Assembly: GCA_964247055.1 (NCBI GenBank)
Contig: OZ176053.1
Span: forward strand, 3,968,001-4,032,000
Direction of reading: 5' to 3'
DNA: 64,000 nt
From: Paragordius varius
Taxonomy: Eukaryota > Nematomorpha
Program-made: the position numbers and the translations under genes
Part shown: one piece after another, positions 49,800 to 61,961 of the stretch
Layout of the letters: each line of letters begins with the position of its first letter
How positions within the stretch are numbered: position 1 is the stretch's first letter
Notes under the pieces: generated by a model
The model's input: the letters and a program-made list of their open reading frames with translations, nothing else
Database searches by the model: none
Told to the model about the DNA's origin: nothing

Positions 49800-50780
49800 G
49801 ATATCAGAAAATCGCAAATAAAAGATTCATTCCAAAAAATTTCATTAAATTTTACTATAAACTATATTTAAAAGGCTTAACAATATTTATAATACAAAAA
49901 ATTTCAAAGTAAGCCCCTTAGGGCGCAAATTTTTGGACCCTTCCAAACTGGTCAAGTTTTCGTAAACTGAAAGCAAACAGGCCGATATTGGGCAATAAAA
50001 ATTTTAAATATTTGCTAAATTTTGACATAAAAAAAAGTTTTCTGAAAAAATGAATTATATTTTGATTGTAAATTTAGCTTATGGCAAAATTTTCGTGAAG
50101 CAGTTTTATTATATTTTTCAGGATGTTGGAAATGGTATAAAACTAAATTAAAATATTATAAAAACACTTTTTTATATAATTTGATGATTCTGAATGTTTC
50201 TATCTATTCAGAATTTTGTTAAAAGGTTAGTTACTTAGAAATTTGATTAAAATTCTGTAAAAAGGCAAATTATAAAATTAAATTTGAGCAAACTAATCTT
50301 TCAATCTTCTTGGAGCGTTGAGGTTCAGCAAGTGTTTTAATAATATTTTAAAACGTTTACATTTCTTATATCAAAATACGATAAAATTCGCTTTACCAAA
50401 ATTTTGCAATAAATTATATTTTTAAGCAATTATTTTAAGCAAAACTCTTTTTGATGTTGAATTTTAGGACATATTAAAAATTTTATCACATATCAGTATT
50501 TTTGCTTTTAAATAAACGAACCCATCTGAGAAGGGTCAAAAATTTGTGATTCATCTTACATTTTGTTTAACATAAATATATTTTGATTTGTAAAAATGAT
50601 TTATGATAATTTTAATAATATTAAAATGAAGCTTTTAGCTTCTTTTATTTAATAAAATGTGCGATTTTTCAAATCAATCAATTACAACAAAAGTGCAAAT
50701 AATTTTTTGATAGCGCTTGTAAGCCCCAAAACTAAAAGCACCATAAAAAACCTGATACATTTTTCTATCAAAATATATAT
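49800..50780. repeat. R4 foldback copy (forward arm then inverted arm)
   Basis: The forward arm at about 49800-50060 has 'gatatcagaaaatcgcaaat', 'attccaaaaaatttcatt' and 'gtaagccccttagg'. The inverted arm at about 50290-50780 has 'gaagcttttagctt', 'agccccaaaactaaaagcacc' and 'cctgatacatttttctatc'. This repeats, in small, the forward/inverted layout of 17.6-21.7 kb. Confidence 0.5.
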
Positions 50781-50789
50781 ATATTATAT

Positions 50790-52025
50790 ATATTTGTCAG
50801 GATATTTTATGTGTATGCTGTGTATAGCAGGATTGGAACAAAATGTTTTTGTGGAAACCAGAACCATAGCTTTTTTTGAACTAATTTTTATACCAAAAAG
50901 GTTAAAACCGGTTCTCAAACCGTTTTTGGAATCGTATCCGCGGTTTCAAATGGTTCTTGAAAAGTAATATTTTATTAATTATGCATATATAAGCACATTA
51001 TTTGTTATTGTTATGATTTCTATTTTAATATTATGAATATTTGTCTACATATTATATAAATGCATTAGATGAATATTTGATTACCATGTTCATTTTATAA
51101 TTACCGTTTGTAATTTGAGTCCAGGTCTCAATATATATATATATATATATAATATACTATAGTTCCAAATGCCGACAACCATTAAAAAAACATGAGAAAG
51201 AATACATGAAATGTAGAAAATATTTCACGCAATATTAAATGAAATTGGATCTTCTAATATTGAAAAATATTTTGAAAGGGAAATATTAACTTTAGTTGCT
51301 TCGTAACAAAAGTTAACGCTCGTTGGAAGATGATCACTATCTATTATAAATTTAACAAAAATAATGGAATCATAACCGATAGCATTTTAACAAAAATAAT
51401 GGAACTGGATTTAGAGCCGGAACCATATGTTCACTAACCGTTTTTTAAAATTTATTTGGGACAGGAAACAAAAAGAATGTCTATGCCAATTATTTTTTAA
51501 TTTTAAAAGCTCATAATCAAAGATTGTCCAATTAAGCAATTGATATAACTTTTACAAATTAGCCGTTAAATCACACATAATCACTTTTAAATATCTCAAA
51601 AAATATTTAATTTTTTAGCAAAAGATCGTCGCATTAGTGTAAAGACATTCCTTAGGGTAACAAACAAACGTCTCTCAAATGGATATGTCAAAATAAAAAA
51701 TGTTTTGTTTGCTTTAATTTAAATTTATTGAATTAGTTTATTATAATATAGAATATTCGTCATAAAATGTCCTACATATTTCATAAGTTGAGTATATTGT
51801 GTTTGCATTTATATCATGTAATATAAAAATATACTTCGAAAAGGACTAGTAACAATAATTTATATATAATGATAAATCTTTGGTCATATTCCAGTAAGTG
51901 TCTAAAAATTTATATATTTTTAAATGTAAAAAACATCACAAATTTGGTCAAACAACACCCATTCAATTTTTCCAATACTGGATAATGATAATAATTTGTC
52001 TAATAAAATTCAACAAGTCAGAAAA
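50790..52025. other. Spacer between macoilin and LIG4 3' ends
   Basis: No gene and no second BRCT coding stretch found on the minus strand. A (TA)n run lies at about 51130-51150. A 102-codon plus-strand frame at 50659-50967 overlaps R4 and is not supported. Confidence 0.45.
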
Positions 52026-55000
52026 TTATTTTCTTTTTTTACGCCGACTTTTAATTTCCTTATATTTGGTACGAATACTGTCTTCCATGTCATCTAACAT
52101 AGAAACAAAATCATCATTTTTGTGCAATTTTTGCGTAGTGATTGCATCAGAAATATCACCTTTTGGGCTTTTATGCTTAAGTTCCTTACAAATCTTTTCT
52201 TCAATGGGGGATTCTTCAATAAACGATGTGCCCAATATATCACAACTCTCCCTAAAATAAAAAGTTATATCATTTTGTTTTAAAAATCAATGAAATTTTT
52301 TGACCATCCTGACAACGTTTGATGTGATACAAATCGAAATTAACCTTTTAATTATAATTATAATAGAAAGGTGATATCTTTTTATAAATTTCATATACCA
52401 TATAAATTAATTTATGTGCTATTACTAAAATTTCTAAAACATTTCAAAAAAAGAAAAGTATATAAATTGTTTAATTAAATTTTTACCATTCAATATATTT
52501 TCCTGCCTTTAGGCATTTATGTATCCAATCCGTTTTTATTACGTTGTGCGTATGTGCAGCAATAAAATTATTGACTTTAACATTCATTTTGCCAGCTATA
52601 ACACAAGTCGTTCGCGGACCTAGGCAAGAATATCAAATAAAGCATATTTTTATTACAATAAAAAATGATATATTTAAAAAAATGTTTGAATCGGTCCAAC
52701 ACAAATGGCATCGCGGGCCGCATTAGAAATTATATAGGCATTCATAAATATTTTTAGATCACAACCATAAGACTGTAAAAATGCAAAAACAATATAGCTA
52801 CTTGATATTTCAAGAATTTTTTCGCGCTGAAATAGAAAGACTTAGTCAGAAATGTAAATAGTTTACTAAATTTTATTGGCATATTTTGCAAATTATGGAA
52901 TTTCGTTTTCATTTAGGTTTTTCCAAATTTTGCGGAAGCCGCACATAATCTGGAAGGGTTGCATGTTAGACATCCCTAGAATAATAAACCTGTTTCGATT
53001 TGCTTCACTTTTTTATGTATAATTTATGTTATTTCGGGACACAATTGTTAAGATAAGGGTAAAATTTTATAATTTATTAGGTAAAAATATGTACCACAGT
53101 AAATTTTGGCTCTCAAATTAATTAAGCAAATTTAATATATAGAAAATAATTATATAATTTTAAAATGTAGAAACCTGGAGATTGTGTTATGGCAGCGCCA
53201 TTTTCTAAACATAACTTCTCAATTTGGGCCTTGCTGCTATCTTCATCCCCAGTTACTATGTAAAATTCTTTTCCCTCAAATATGTCAGATTTCTGTATTA
53301 AAATCAAATAATTAATTTTGATTTGAATACATTGTTTTTATACTAGCATTTCTGATTGTCACATCTTATATATAATACAGCTTGAAAATCGGTATTTGTG
53401 GAAAAATATTAAATGCCTTACACACCTGAATAATATGTAAATTTGATGCATTTGATGATGCATTATACAATAAGGGTTTAGCTGATTGGATTAAACTGCG
53501 TTTTCGTTTACGACCACTATGTTTTGCTCCGTCAGGTTTATGAAAATCATTGAAACCGCCATTATTTTCATTCTTTTTATGATTAAAACTGTTGGGAGTA
53601 AACACATCCAAACCAACTTGTAAATCATTGTTGCCTTCGGCATTGAGATCATAAGATTGGGAATTTCGTTTTTCCAATTCATCAAACGAATCATTATCAA
53701 TTAAATTCTCTTCTAATAGTTTAAATTTAATAAATTGAAACATTTAACCTATTTTATTTATACATGCGCCATAATTATATTACAGTATGCATTTTAATGG
53801 TTGCTTATTTCACACTATAGTCTGGCAATTTAACACAGAAATGTACGTAAAAAAACAACAAAATGTTGAATAAATAATTTACTTTTTTTCCATACACTAC
53901 TGTGTGACAAATGCCCAACTATAGTGTGAAATATGCAACCATTAAAATGCATACTGCTAACAAAAAAGAAAGGGGTACTGGACTTTAAGTTAATAAAATT
54001 AAAGATTATTTCCTAAAAGTTATATTCATTAATAATATCAAACAACAATATATCAAATGTTTATGGTTGGTTTATGTATTGCTTATGAGCATTAATATTG
54101 CGAACATGATATAATAGAAAATAATAAATTGTTCTTTTATAAAAACAATGCTTTGTCTTACATAATTATTTTTGACGCTAAATTATTTGGTCTGTAGATG
54201 CCTTTAAAAAAATTAATATGCTCCCCAATAAATACCTTCAGAGTCATTATTAATAGTTAACGATGATCTTAGATTATGTTTGGCATCCTCATATGGTTTA
54301 TATATATTGATAGATTTTTTGCTATCTGGCATATTATGGTGCTTGTATAATCGATACGGTATATATTTTAAGCTTTTTGCCGGACTGGTACTAGATGTGG
54401 CTTTATTATTAGTATTTGATTGCTTCAATGTATTAGCCATTGCCTTTGCTTTATCTTGCATACTTTGCTAAAATCAAAACAAAATTTATATAATTTTTCA
54501 TAATAATTAACAGTATTAATTAATAAATTTTAGTTTGGATTAAAAACTAAATACTATTGCGCATACATACTATAATAAATAAATAATAGGAAAAATGTTT
54601 ATAATTCAAATTGGTCACACACACACACACACATTTAATTCACATAAATGTCTTTAAACATAAACTCACATAAATGAAAAATTACTTGGCCCAATTCGAT
54701 AATATCTTGAAAGGTCATGGCGTCTTGCCAATCCTTATCCACTCTATATCGCTCCAGTTTGGGATATTTAAATCGTATGTACGTATTATTGGGTGTTAAT
54801 TGAGAAATATTCTTTTCTGAAAAAAATTATTTTAACATATGGCCTACATAACCATTATTAATTTATTATATTGGTTTATTTAAAAAACCATTGGAATTAT
54901 AAATATTTCAAAAAGTGTGGAATAAATTTTAAAAAACAAATATACTCAAAATTATTTATACCATCTAACTGATCAAGTTCATCAGCATTCTCAACCATAT

Positions 55001-58000
55001 CATCAATGGCAATTACGGATGAATCAGTTATTTCAGAAATTAATTCTTGAGAAGGTTCAAATCTTAAATAAGGATCATTCATAAGGTTTTGGGTTGCATC
55101 TGTTTTCTCGTGCATTTTTTCACGAGAGTCTTTATTTTTGCCCTTAATAAGATCATTTAATGCCGGTCGATTTTCATCGAGTATTAGGGCCTCCTCTTGA
55201 CTATCCTGTAACAATAAATTAGCTTTATTGTCGTCGTCTGATGTGTTCATATTTTTCTCTTTAATTTTAGATTTCCTCCCCTTATTTAACTTTCTATTGG
55301 TGGAATAATCATTCATTGACCTTAAACTAATGTTTGCCGCTTTAATTTGAACAACATGAGAATGGTACCAAGGATCTTTAATGACAAAGTGTGGCTGATA
55401 CCTTCGTAAATTCCATAAAACTTTATTTGGCCGGCTGGTATGATTATTTATTAAATTTTTTGCATGTGTTTCGTATTTATCATTATTTTTATTGGTGGGT
55501 ATATTTAACGAGGACATGTAATGACTGATTGAACAAATTTTGTTTGATGTCGTAATTTGAACTAAATTTTCGTAGAAATCAGAGTTTGCATAACCAGAAC
55601 CAACCTTTCATATAAAATATAATTATGTAGGATTCGAAGCTTTCATCATAAAAAGGTAAATACTAAATAGTTAAAAAATTGACAAAAAAAATTGATCTGT
55701 CCCGCTTATAAATAAAGTTGTTTCAATCCATCATATGCTTAAATATTATTAAATATTAGTAACAATGAAAAAAGATTTCAGATTCTTTTGCATTAAATTC
55801 ATTATTTTTCGTATAATTTACTGTATAACACCCGATAACTATATATTCAAAATTTTTATTGGCATTATCAAAAGCGGTCACAGTCACTATATAACAGCTT
55901 TTTTAACCCTAGTTACGATGAACTAAATATTTATAGAAAATTTGTCATAAAATAATTATAATAAAATGTTACCACGCATATAGGCAAAAAATCATTGCTG
56001 GAATAATTTCCATCTTTTCCATCGTAATCGATGATACGGACACCGCAAACTAAATGACTAACTACACTATGAGGATCTGAGATCAATGGTTCTATTTAGA
56101 GCGCATATAAAATGGGATATGATATGATATCTAAAAATACTCTATTAATTCGTCTTAATCTAAATCTCAAAGGTAAGTACTCTTATATCCCCAGACAAAT
56201 AATAAACCAGCAAATTGATTTGTATTTTCGATTTTTTACGTTTTTAGTAAACTTGGCCACAATAATATATTTGGATACATATGTATAGCCTAATCTCAGC
56301 TTCTCATATCCCCAGAATAATGATAAATTACCAGCATATCGGTTTCTATGTTTTTAGTTTGACGTGTTTATAATAACCACGTAATCCAAATAATTAAAGT
56401 ACCGTATTAATATTGTCCTAATATTAATCAAAATTGTAAATTATTCGTAAATCGGTTGAACTACCAGCGAAATCCGGCCGACCGCATACTCAAGGCTCAG
56501 CACAATAACAAAAGACCTCGAATCGCTTAATTTAAATCTAGAATCAGCCAGATAAATAAAAGATCGGAAAAAACGGGTGTACCGTCATTTAATGGAGAAT
56601 CTCCATACAAATGAATGATAATGATGAATGAAATATTAGATATTAAATTACCAGCAGATCGGTTTCTATGTTTCGATTTAGTTTGACGGGGTTGTTTATA
56701 ATAACCACCCAAGATAATGAGATCCAGGCTATCAAGCAAACCATGAACGTAATATGGTTTCAGTTTAAACCAACCGGCATTTGTTCTCCCATTAGGGGTG
56801 TAAATAGAGCTTGAGTCCTTTAGCATTAGGCCTTCTTCATGAGCTTCTATGGCTTGGCTCAAACTAACCAAAACTTCAGCCCTAAATATCGATTTGTGAG
56901 AAAAGAAAGATAGGCATAAAAAATTTTATACAAAATTTCGGACGAAATGCTCTTTGATACAAAAATTTTTGTTCATAGGCTTTTTGCCAAAATTTATATA
57001 GAATATTTTGAAAAAGTAAAACTCTTTGCCTGATAAAATATCATAACTTTTAATATTATGATGGGCGAGAAGAGTATATAAAACAGTGAAGTAATCACGT
57101 AAAACCGAAACTAGAGACAAAAAAGATAACTAGAAACCGTAAAAACTGTTTCGGTTTCATTTTTTGGGTTTAATATAAAATGTATAATTACTCGCTTTTA
57201 GCTTTCCAAAAAGGCACTATAACAAATCGAGTAGGTAACGGTTTAAATTTGGTTTGAAGCAATTCTTTGCGTCGACTCAAGGGTTGTGATGTAAGGACAC
57301 AACCATTCAAATAGAGTAAATCAAAGGCACAATAACAAGGGGTGTACTCACTTCCCTCCAAAATGTGTTTAACGTCAAAAAATAAACCCTTGTGTCCTGT
57401 GTTTAAAGTAGGAAAAATAATAAATATCCAATCCTAAAAACGGTCATTACAAAAGAAAACAGATCCATTTTTATCAATTAATATTGTCTATTATAAATGC
57501 TTTAAAAGGCAAATATAAATTATAAAGTAAACAAGTTTCGGAAAGAGAATCATTATATTTTTATAACAATAAGCACACATTCAATCGAGAGTATAGGTAT
57601 ATTTACCACTTGTTTTTTATTTTTTAAATAGGATAAGAAGACATTAGTTATATATTAAATATTTAATTTTTTATTGCTAACATACATTATATTCCGAAAC
57701 ATATCCATTTCATCTTTAAGTTAATAAATTATTTATTTATAATAAAATAGAGTTAATAAAAATTTATATTCACATATTAATAATGTTTAAAATTAGGTTA
57801 AGAGTAAAAATATATTATAAACCAAATGATTGAGTAGGTTGGTGCCAACCTACCATTTCTCCATCCAAAATGCAAGAATCAACGTTAAGACCAAAACATT
57901 CCGCAATACTGGGCGTAAAAAGTCCTTTTAATTAATACAGCATTGAGAAATTAATATACATTTTTAAGATACATCTTCAAATTTATTTAAGATGAAATAT

Positions 58001-61000
58001 TAAATGGTAAAAAGACTAGAAATATATTTAGAAGCAAGAAATATTTTTTCCGTTGTTTCGGTAACAAGGCATTATTAAAAACTCAAAAGCTTCTCCATAA
58101 CATTATCTAACAATATATTAATACTTTAAACGTCCTCCTGCCTATAATTAACTTATAATTTAAATTTAAAAATGGCAAATAAACTTTTTTATTTTTATCT
58201 TTAAATCTTAATAAAAAAAATATTAAAATAATTCGATTAATTTTATACTTTTGATAAAACTTTAGGCCATCAAACAGGTTTACATCAAAATAACCTGATT
58301 AACCCTTATTAAACTTGGGCGTTCAACATATATAATGGAAACAAAACTATTTGGCTATTAATAAATTATATTTTGGTTAAAATTGAACTGAAAATCAAAC
58401 AATATTTTTTTATTACGAATTAGTACCGTTATATAATTGAGAATTAGAGATCATATTCATAATATTTTGCATAAATATTTTTAAAGCCTTATATAAAATA
58501 ATATTCAAAATAGCTACATACCTTCATATTTGTTAGGTCCATAAGATGCTGTATAATCAAATCCTCTAAATATATATATTAAGTTATTATATAAAATAAA
58601 TGCTTTAATTTACCACTATTGACTATGGTTTGGCCTTTATATATTTATTATATGTTTGTTAATAGGAAAAACACTTTTAACTTATGCTACATAATATTTC
58701 ACATATACCATTTATTGAAATTCACCCTTGAACAATTCACACCCTTGAACAATTCAAATTCACCTTCGAACAATTCAAATTAACCCTTAAACAATTCAAA
58801 TTCACCCTTGAACAATTCGAATTCACCCTAAAAATATATTATGTTTTTTTCAGACTAATATAACTCATCATTAATAAGAAATATATTATGGCTAAGTTTA
58901 TTATTTTTTCGGTATTATACTTTAATTTTAAACGAAATTTCATATAAAAATATAGGTAATTTTTAATTTTAAGGCCATATTTTATTTTAGTAGAATTTGA
59001 ATTGTTCAAGGGTCGATTTGAATTGTTTAAAGGTGAATTTGAATAGTTCATGGGTAAATTCGATTTGTTCAAGGGTGAAATTGAACTGTACAGAGTACAT
59101 ATATTAATAGTCTAAGGATGATTATTTTGTCAGTTTTAGGTGAATTTTTTTGAAAAAAGAGGTTAAATGTCATACAATAGAAATCAATGCAATAAACAAA
59201 AATCCGCCAGAGTATAATTTTTTTATCCCCTTAAACCTTTTAATTAATATTAACAACACCTAATAAAGCTGTAATCGATGATAATTCTATCTACGGAAAT
59301 AGGGGTTTAACTTTATTTTTAAAATATTATATATTTTTGTTTTTGCGCTATATAGTTTCGTATATGTCATTTAAATTTTTCTTTGAATTAAAAGCTATGC
59401 TTTATTTTATCTAAAAAGTTAATTCTTCTGAAACGTACAAAGTTAATCCCAAATTTAACACATACCTTCTGGAAAAATAACGAAATCCTTCCTTAGAATC
59501 ATAATGTATTTGCATCCTTTCTCCATCAAATTTGGTTTCCACAATAAAACCACCATCTACTGTTAAAATAAATATTTAGTTTATATATCCCACAATCTAT
59601 ACTTTTTTATAATCATAAAACTTTTTCAACGAAGCTCTCCTTTTAAGCATATAAAAAAGCGTACTCTTAATGAACGAGCACCAAAGAATATTTAATTTAA
59701 CCAAATATTGGAAAATTAAATAAAGCTAAAAAATCACATCAAGATCAAGGGACAATTGTAATGCTTAAAATAATTTTAAATAAAGTAGAGAATTAATAAT
59801 TCGTATAAATGAAAAAGTGTTAATTTAAAGGTTTAAAAAATTTGATTAAAAAGGTGCAATGACAGTAATGAGAATTGGTGAATACCTTTTTGTGAAAAAC
59901 TCTCCCTCAGTAACCCAAAGATGGATATGTGTGATGATCGTTCAGCCAGCATTGGCTTAAAAGGGGTGAATAATTCAATATTAATTTCATGTAGCCGTGT
60001 TTCCGGATCCCGAAGTTTGAGACATATCTGCGAATATTTTAAATATTTTTAACTGACATTGTGTAAAATATTATAATAACTCCAATAGCCAAAAATTTTA
60101 AGGCGGATTTAATCGAAGAAAAAATTTCTAAAACCAAAAAAGTATAACATATATACTATTTGATTTATATGGTGGTCCTTGAATACTTAAATTAGTACTT
60201 ATAATCTGTACTGTACTCTATTTTTATTGTATAAATTTATCTATTTACATTTTTTTACCTATTATATCTAATATTAATTTTAGAAAAAAGAGTTATATCT
60301 ATGGAATTTTTTAAATATTTTTAAAGCAAAAACTTACTTTCTCAAGGTCATTGCTAACGTTAAAGAGCGCAATAGCATCTGGATGTATTAAAGTTAGGAG
60401 GGTTGAATGATTCAAAGAGACAATATTACCTTGACGCAGAATAATTCGTATTACCCATTTTTGTTCCAAGGCTGATAGATGACGAACGAGATAGAGAATA
60501 TTTTTGATAACCAAATCTGATAAATTGATATTTTCAAAAAAATTACCAATCATGAGACTCATATATACGGATATAAACATAATATTATCGTTAATTATTA
60601 AGAAAATTAACACTAGTTATTAAAACGACAACTTTTTTAGTATTTCTTCGAATTAAATTATTTATATGATTGCGAACGAATTTTTAAAAAAAGTTGGGTT
60701 GCTATTTTTTCGTAAAAAGTCCCTATTAATTTATTTTGATAGAATGTAAAACATGCACACCCTATGCGCTAAAAAATAATAAAAATAAATAACTTAAAAA
60801 TTAAAATAATAATTTGGAACCGTTTTTACCAACAAAGCGCCATCATACCGTTTCCATTCCTCACTTAATTATAAATAGGAATAATATCATAAATATTTTT
60901 AAATTTCAAATACCTTTATTTTTGGTAGCCTTGTTTATAGCAATGTTATCCAAAATACCATTCACCTCCTCAATACTTAGGGAACCATGTTCGGCACAGC

Positions 61001-61465
61001 GGTTCTTTAAAACCTCGTATGCAATATCTGCAAAATCATTCGAATCCTGTCAAGCAGTGTAAAAATAATATATAAACTTTAATGTGTTCGCGATAATGCA
61101 TTAATTTTTGTGCATCCATACTTTTGGGACCCAAACTGAGAGCTTTAATATATAGGTGAGCTAATGTCAACTGTATGTTAAAATAATAAAAAGGTACCTC
61201 CTTTACGCCATAAGCCACTCTTTCCCTTTCATAATCTGGTATAATTAGCCTGAGTATAGGATAAAAAGAATCATCGGTCTTAAATATATCATCAAAATAA
61301 ATACATACGCTTTTCAAATCATTTTTGTGAAGAAACTTAAAGTATGTTCTCCATGCATATATAAATTTCAAAAATAATAATTTTCGAAGCTTAATATCCT
61401 TTGTGGTTTTAAGTTTTTCGAGCAGCTCAGCCAAATCATAAAAGGGAATTTTACCGGCAACAGAT
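52026..61465 (-). CDS. LIG4: DNA ligase IV, 18 exons recovered, first exon missing, no second BRCT
   Basis: Minus-strand exons: 61465-61198, 61170-61078, 61046-60914, 60516-60338, 60027-59886, 59559-59466, 58565-58522, 57924-57854, 57433-57192, 56881-56652, 56061-55973, 55604-54962, 54816-54686, 54467-54236, 53712-53426, 53292-53175, 52619-52487, 52251-52026. All are phase-consistent, about 1,117 codons. LIG4 seals double-strand breaks in nuclear end joining with XRCC4. Visible: the N-terminal DNA-binding domain ([10 protein letters not shown]), motif [11 protein letters not shown] with catalytic Lys, motif III CILDGEM, motif IV EEGLMLK, motif [10 protein letters not shown], and the OB part ([10 protein letters not shown]). 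BRCT1 spans exons 53292-52487 (CVIAGK, DWIHKCL). The protein then ends with [20 protein letters not shown] and a basic KSRRKKRK tail. Human LIG4 (911 aa) has a second BRCT here. The exon at 55604 carries about 130 extra disordered residues. The start codon was not located; exon 61465 begins in phase with two bases missing. The acceptor of exon 56061 and the donor at 55973 are the least certain junctions. Confidence 0.92.
52690..52978. mobile_element. hAT-like non-autonomous relic, copy 2, in a LIG4 intron
   Basis: Left 'ggtccaacacaaatggca' with GCGGGCCGCATT; the right end on the opposite strand reads AGGGATGTCTAACATGCAAC. Together these resemble the ends and GC-rich subterminal boxes of animal hAT elements. 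Partner of 12664-12900. Confidence 0.55.
53783..53956. mobile_element. 174-bp MITE with about 40-bp terminal inverted repeats, in a LIG4 intron
   Basis: The left end CAGTATGCATTTTAATGGTT continues to CTATAGT. The right end is its reverse complement with two or three mismatches over about 40 bp, so the element is nearly a perfect hairpin. Flanks TTA/CTA suggest a 3-bp duplication with one change. High arm identity suggests it is fairly young. No other copy seen in the window. Confidence 0.85.
54616..54632. repeat. (CA)n microsatellite in a LIG4 intron
   Basis: About eight CA dinucleotides. Confidence 0.85.
56190..56400 (-). pseudogene. Relics of a duplicated LIG4 exon end, in the next intron
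   Basis: The 3' end of exon 56881-56652 with its donor reads on the plus strand 'ttaccagcagatcggtttct...agtttgac...tgtttataataaccac'. The same string recurs at about 56328-56400 with few changes, including the donor complement 'taaattacc'. A third, more worn version lies at about 56205-56275. Both are preceded by 'tatatccccaga' or 'catatccccaga'. They lie in the intron just downstream of the exon, so they look like tandem partial exon duplications that decayed. They are not expected to be spliced in. Confidence 0.7.
58718..58830 (+). repeat. 21-bp tandem array, arm 1 (LIG4 intron)
   Basis: About five units of TTCACCCTTGAACAATTCAA(A), with unit starts at 58759, 58780, 58801 and 58822, exactly 21 bp apart; the first join is slightly shortened. 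Confidence 0.85.
58993..59088 (-). repeat. 21-bp tandem array, arm 2, inverted relative to arm 1
   Basis: About four and a half units of the reverse complement, with starts near 58997, 59018, 59039 and 59060, again 21 bp apart. It is separated from arm 1 by roughly 160 bp of AT-rich spacer, so the two arms could pair as a long stem. Confidence 0.85.
61171..61197 (-). other. 27-nt stop-free micro-intron in LIG4
   Basis: On the minus strand gtacctttttattattttaa...cag. Removing it joins GVKE to [11 protein letters not shown], matching human GIKETMLAKLYIELL in spacing. Its length is a multiple of three and it has no stop, so an unspliced reading frame stays open. A second micro-intron of 31 nt follows at 61047-61077. 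Confidence 0.85.
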
Positions 61466-61961
61466 CTAAATATTAAATATTAATTACAAAGTCATGTTGG
61501 TTATTTGAAAACGACATATGGAGTTTAATCTTAAAGAGCCCACATCTGTACTTAATAAAAAAGTTTGACCATCCGACAGTCCATGTTTTGCAATACTTGG
61601 CGATTTTTCACAACTTCAGATAGGATTACTAAATTAGTTATCATATAAATTACTATGATAATTCCCGCCGAATCTTTTAGTTGTTTAATTGGTCTTTTTT
61701 AAAATTGTTTAAGCAAGCACTGTTCTATATTCATTTAGTGTCATTTACAGTCAATTCAGATTTGGGGGTATTTATTACAAATCAAACAAAATAATCTTAA
61801 AAAGTTTATAAGGTATTATGATTTTAAAATTATGACTTTAATTTTTTAGGCGCATTTAACAAACAAGTTTTTAAAAATTGTAAAAAAACCTCATGTCAAA
61901 TTTTGCCCCATTTTTTTCTTTGAATTTATTTACGCCAATATAGGCAAATAAACTTTAATAA
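61466..61961. other. Region where the LIG4 first exon is expected
   Basis: A minus-strand frame starting near 61642 (MITNLVILSEVVKN...) is open for 31 codons but does not give the phase needed to join exon 61465. No assured start exon was found. The R3 element begins at 61962. Confidence 0.35.

Noticed and set aside
48809-52025. A second BRCT exon for LIG4 downstream on the minus strand
   Set aside because: No stretch with the BRCT core (G-G or the W-x-x-x-C/S near the end) was found. The interval is occupied by repeats.
58839-59072. Minus-strand frame [17 protein letters not shown] as a gene
   Set aside because: It is a translation of the 21-bp tandem array, which gives a seven-residue repeat by arithmetic; it lies in a LIG4 intron.
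58718-59088. CRISPR-like array
   Set aside because: Units are directly adjacent with no unique spacers, and the setting is a eukaryotic intron.
61600-61645. Minus-strand MITNLVILSEVVKN frame as LIG4 exon 1
   Set aside because: Its possible donors do not give the phase required by exon 61465, and it does not resemble the LIG4 N-terminus.
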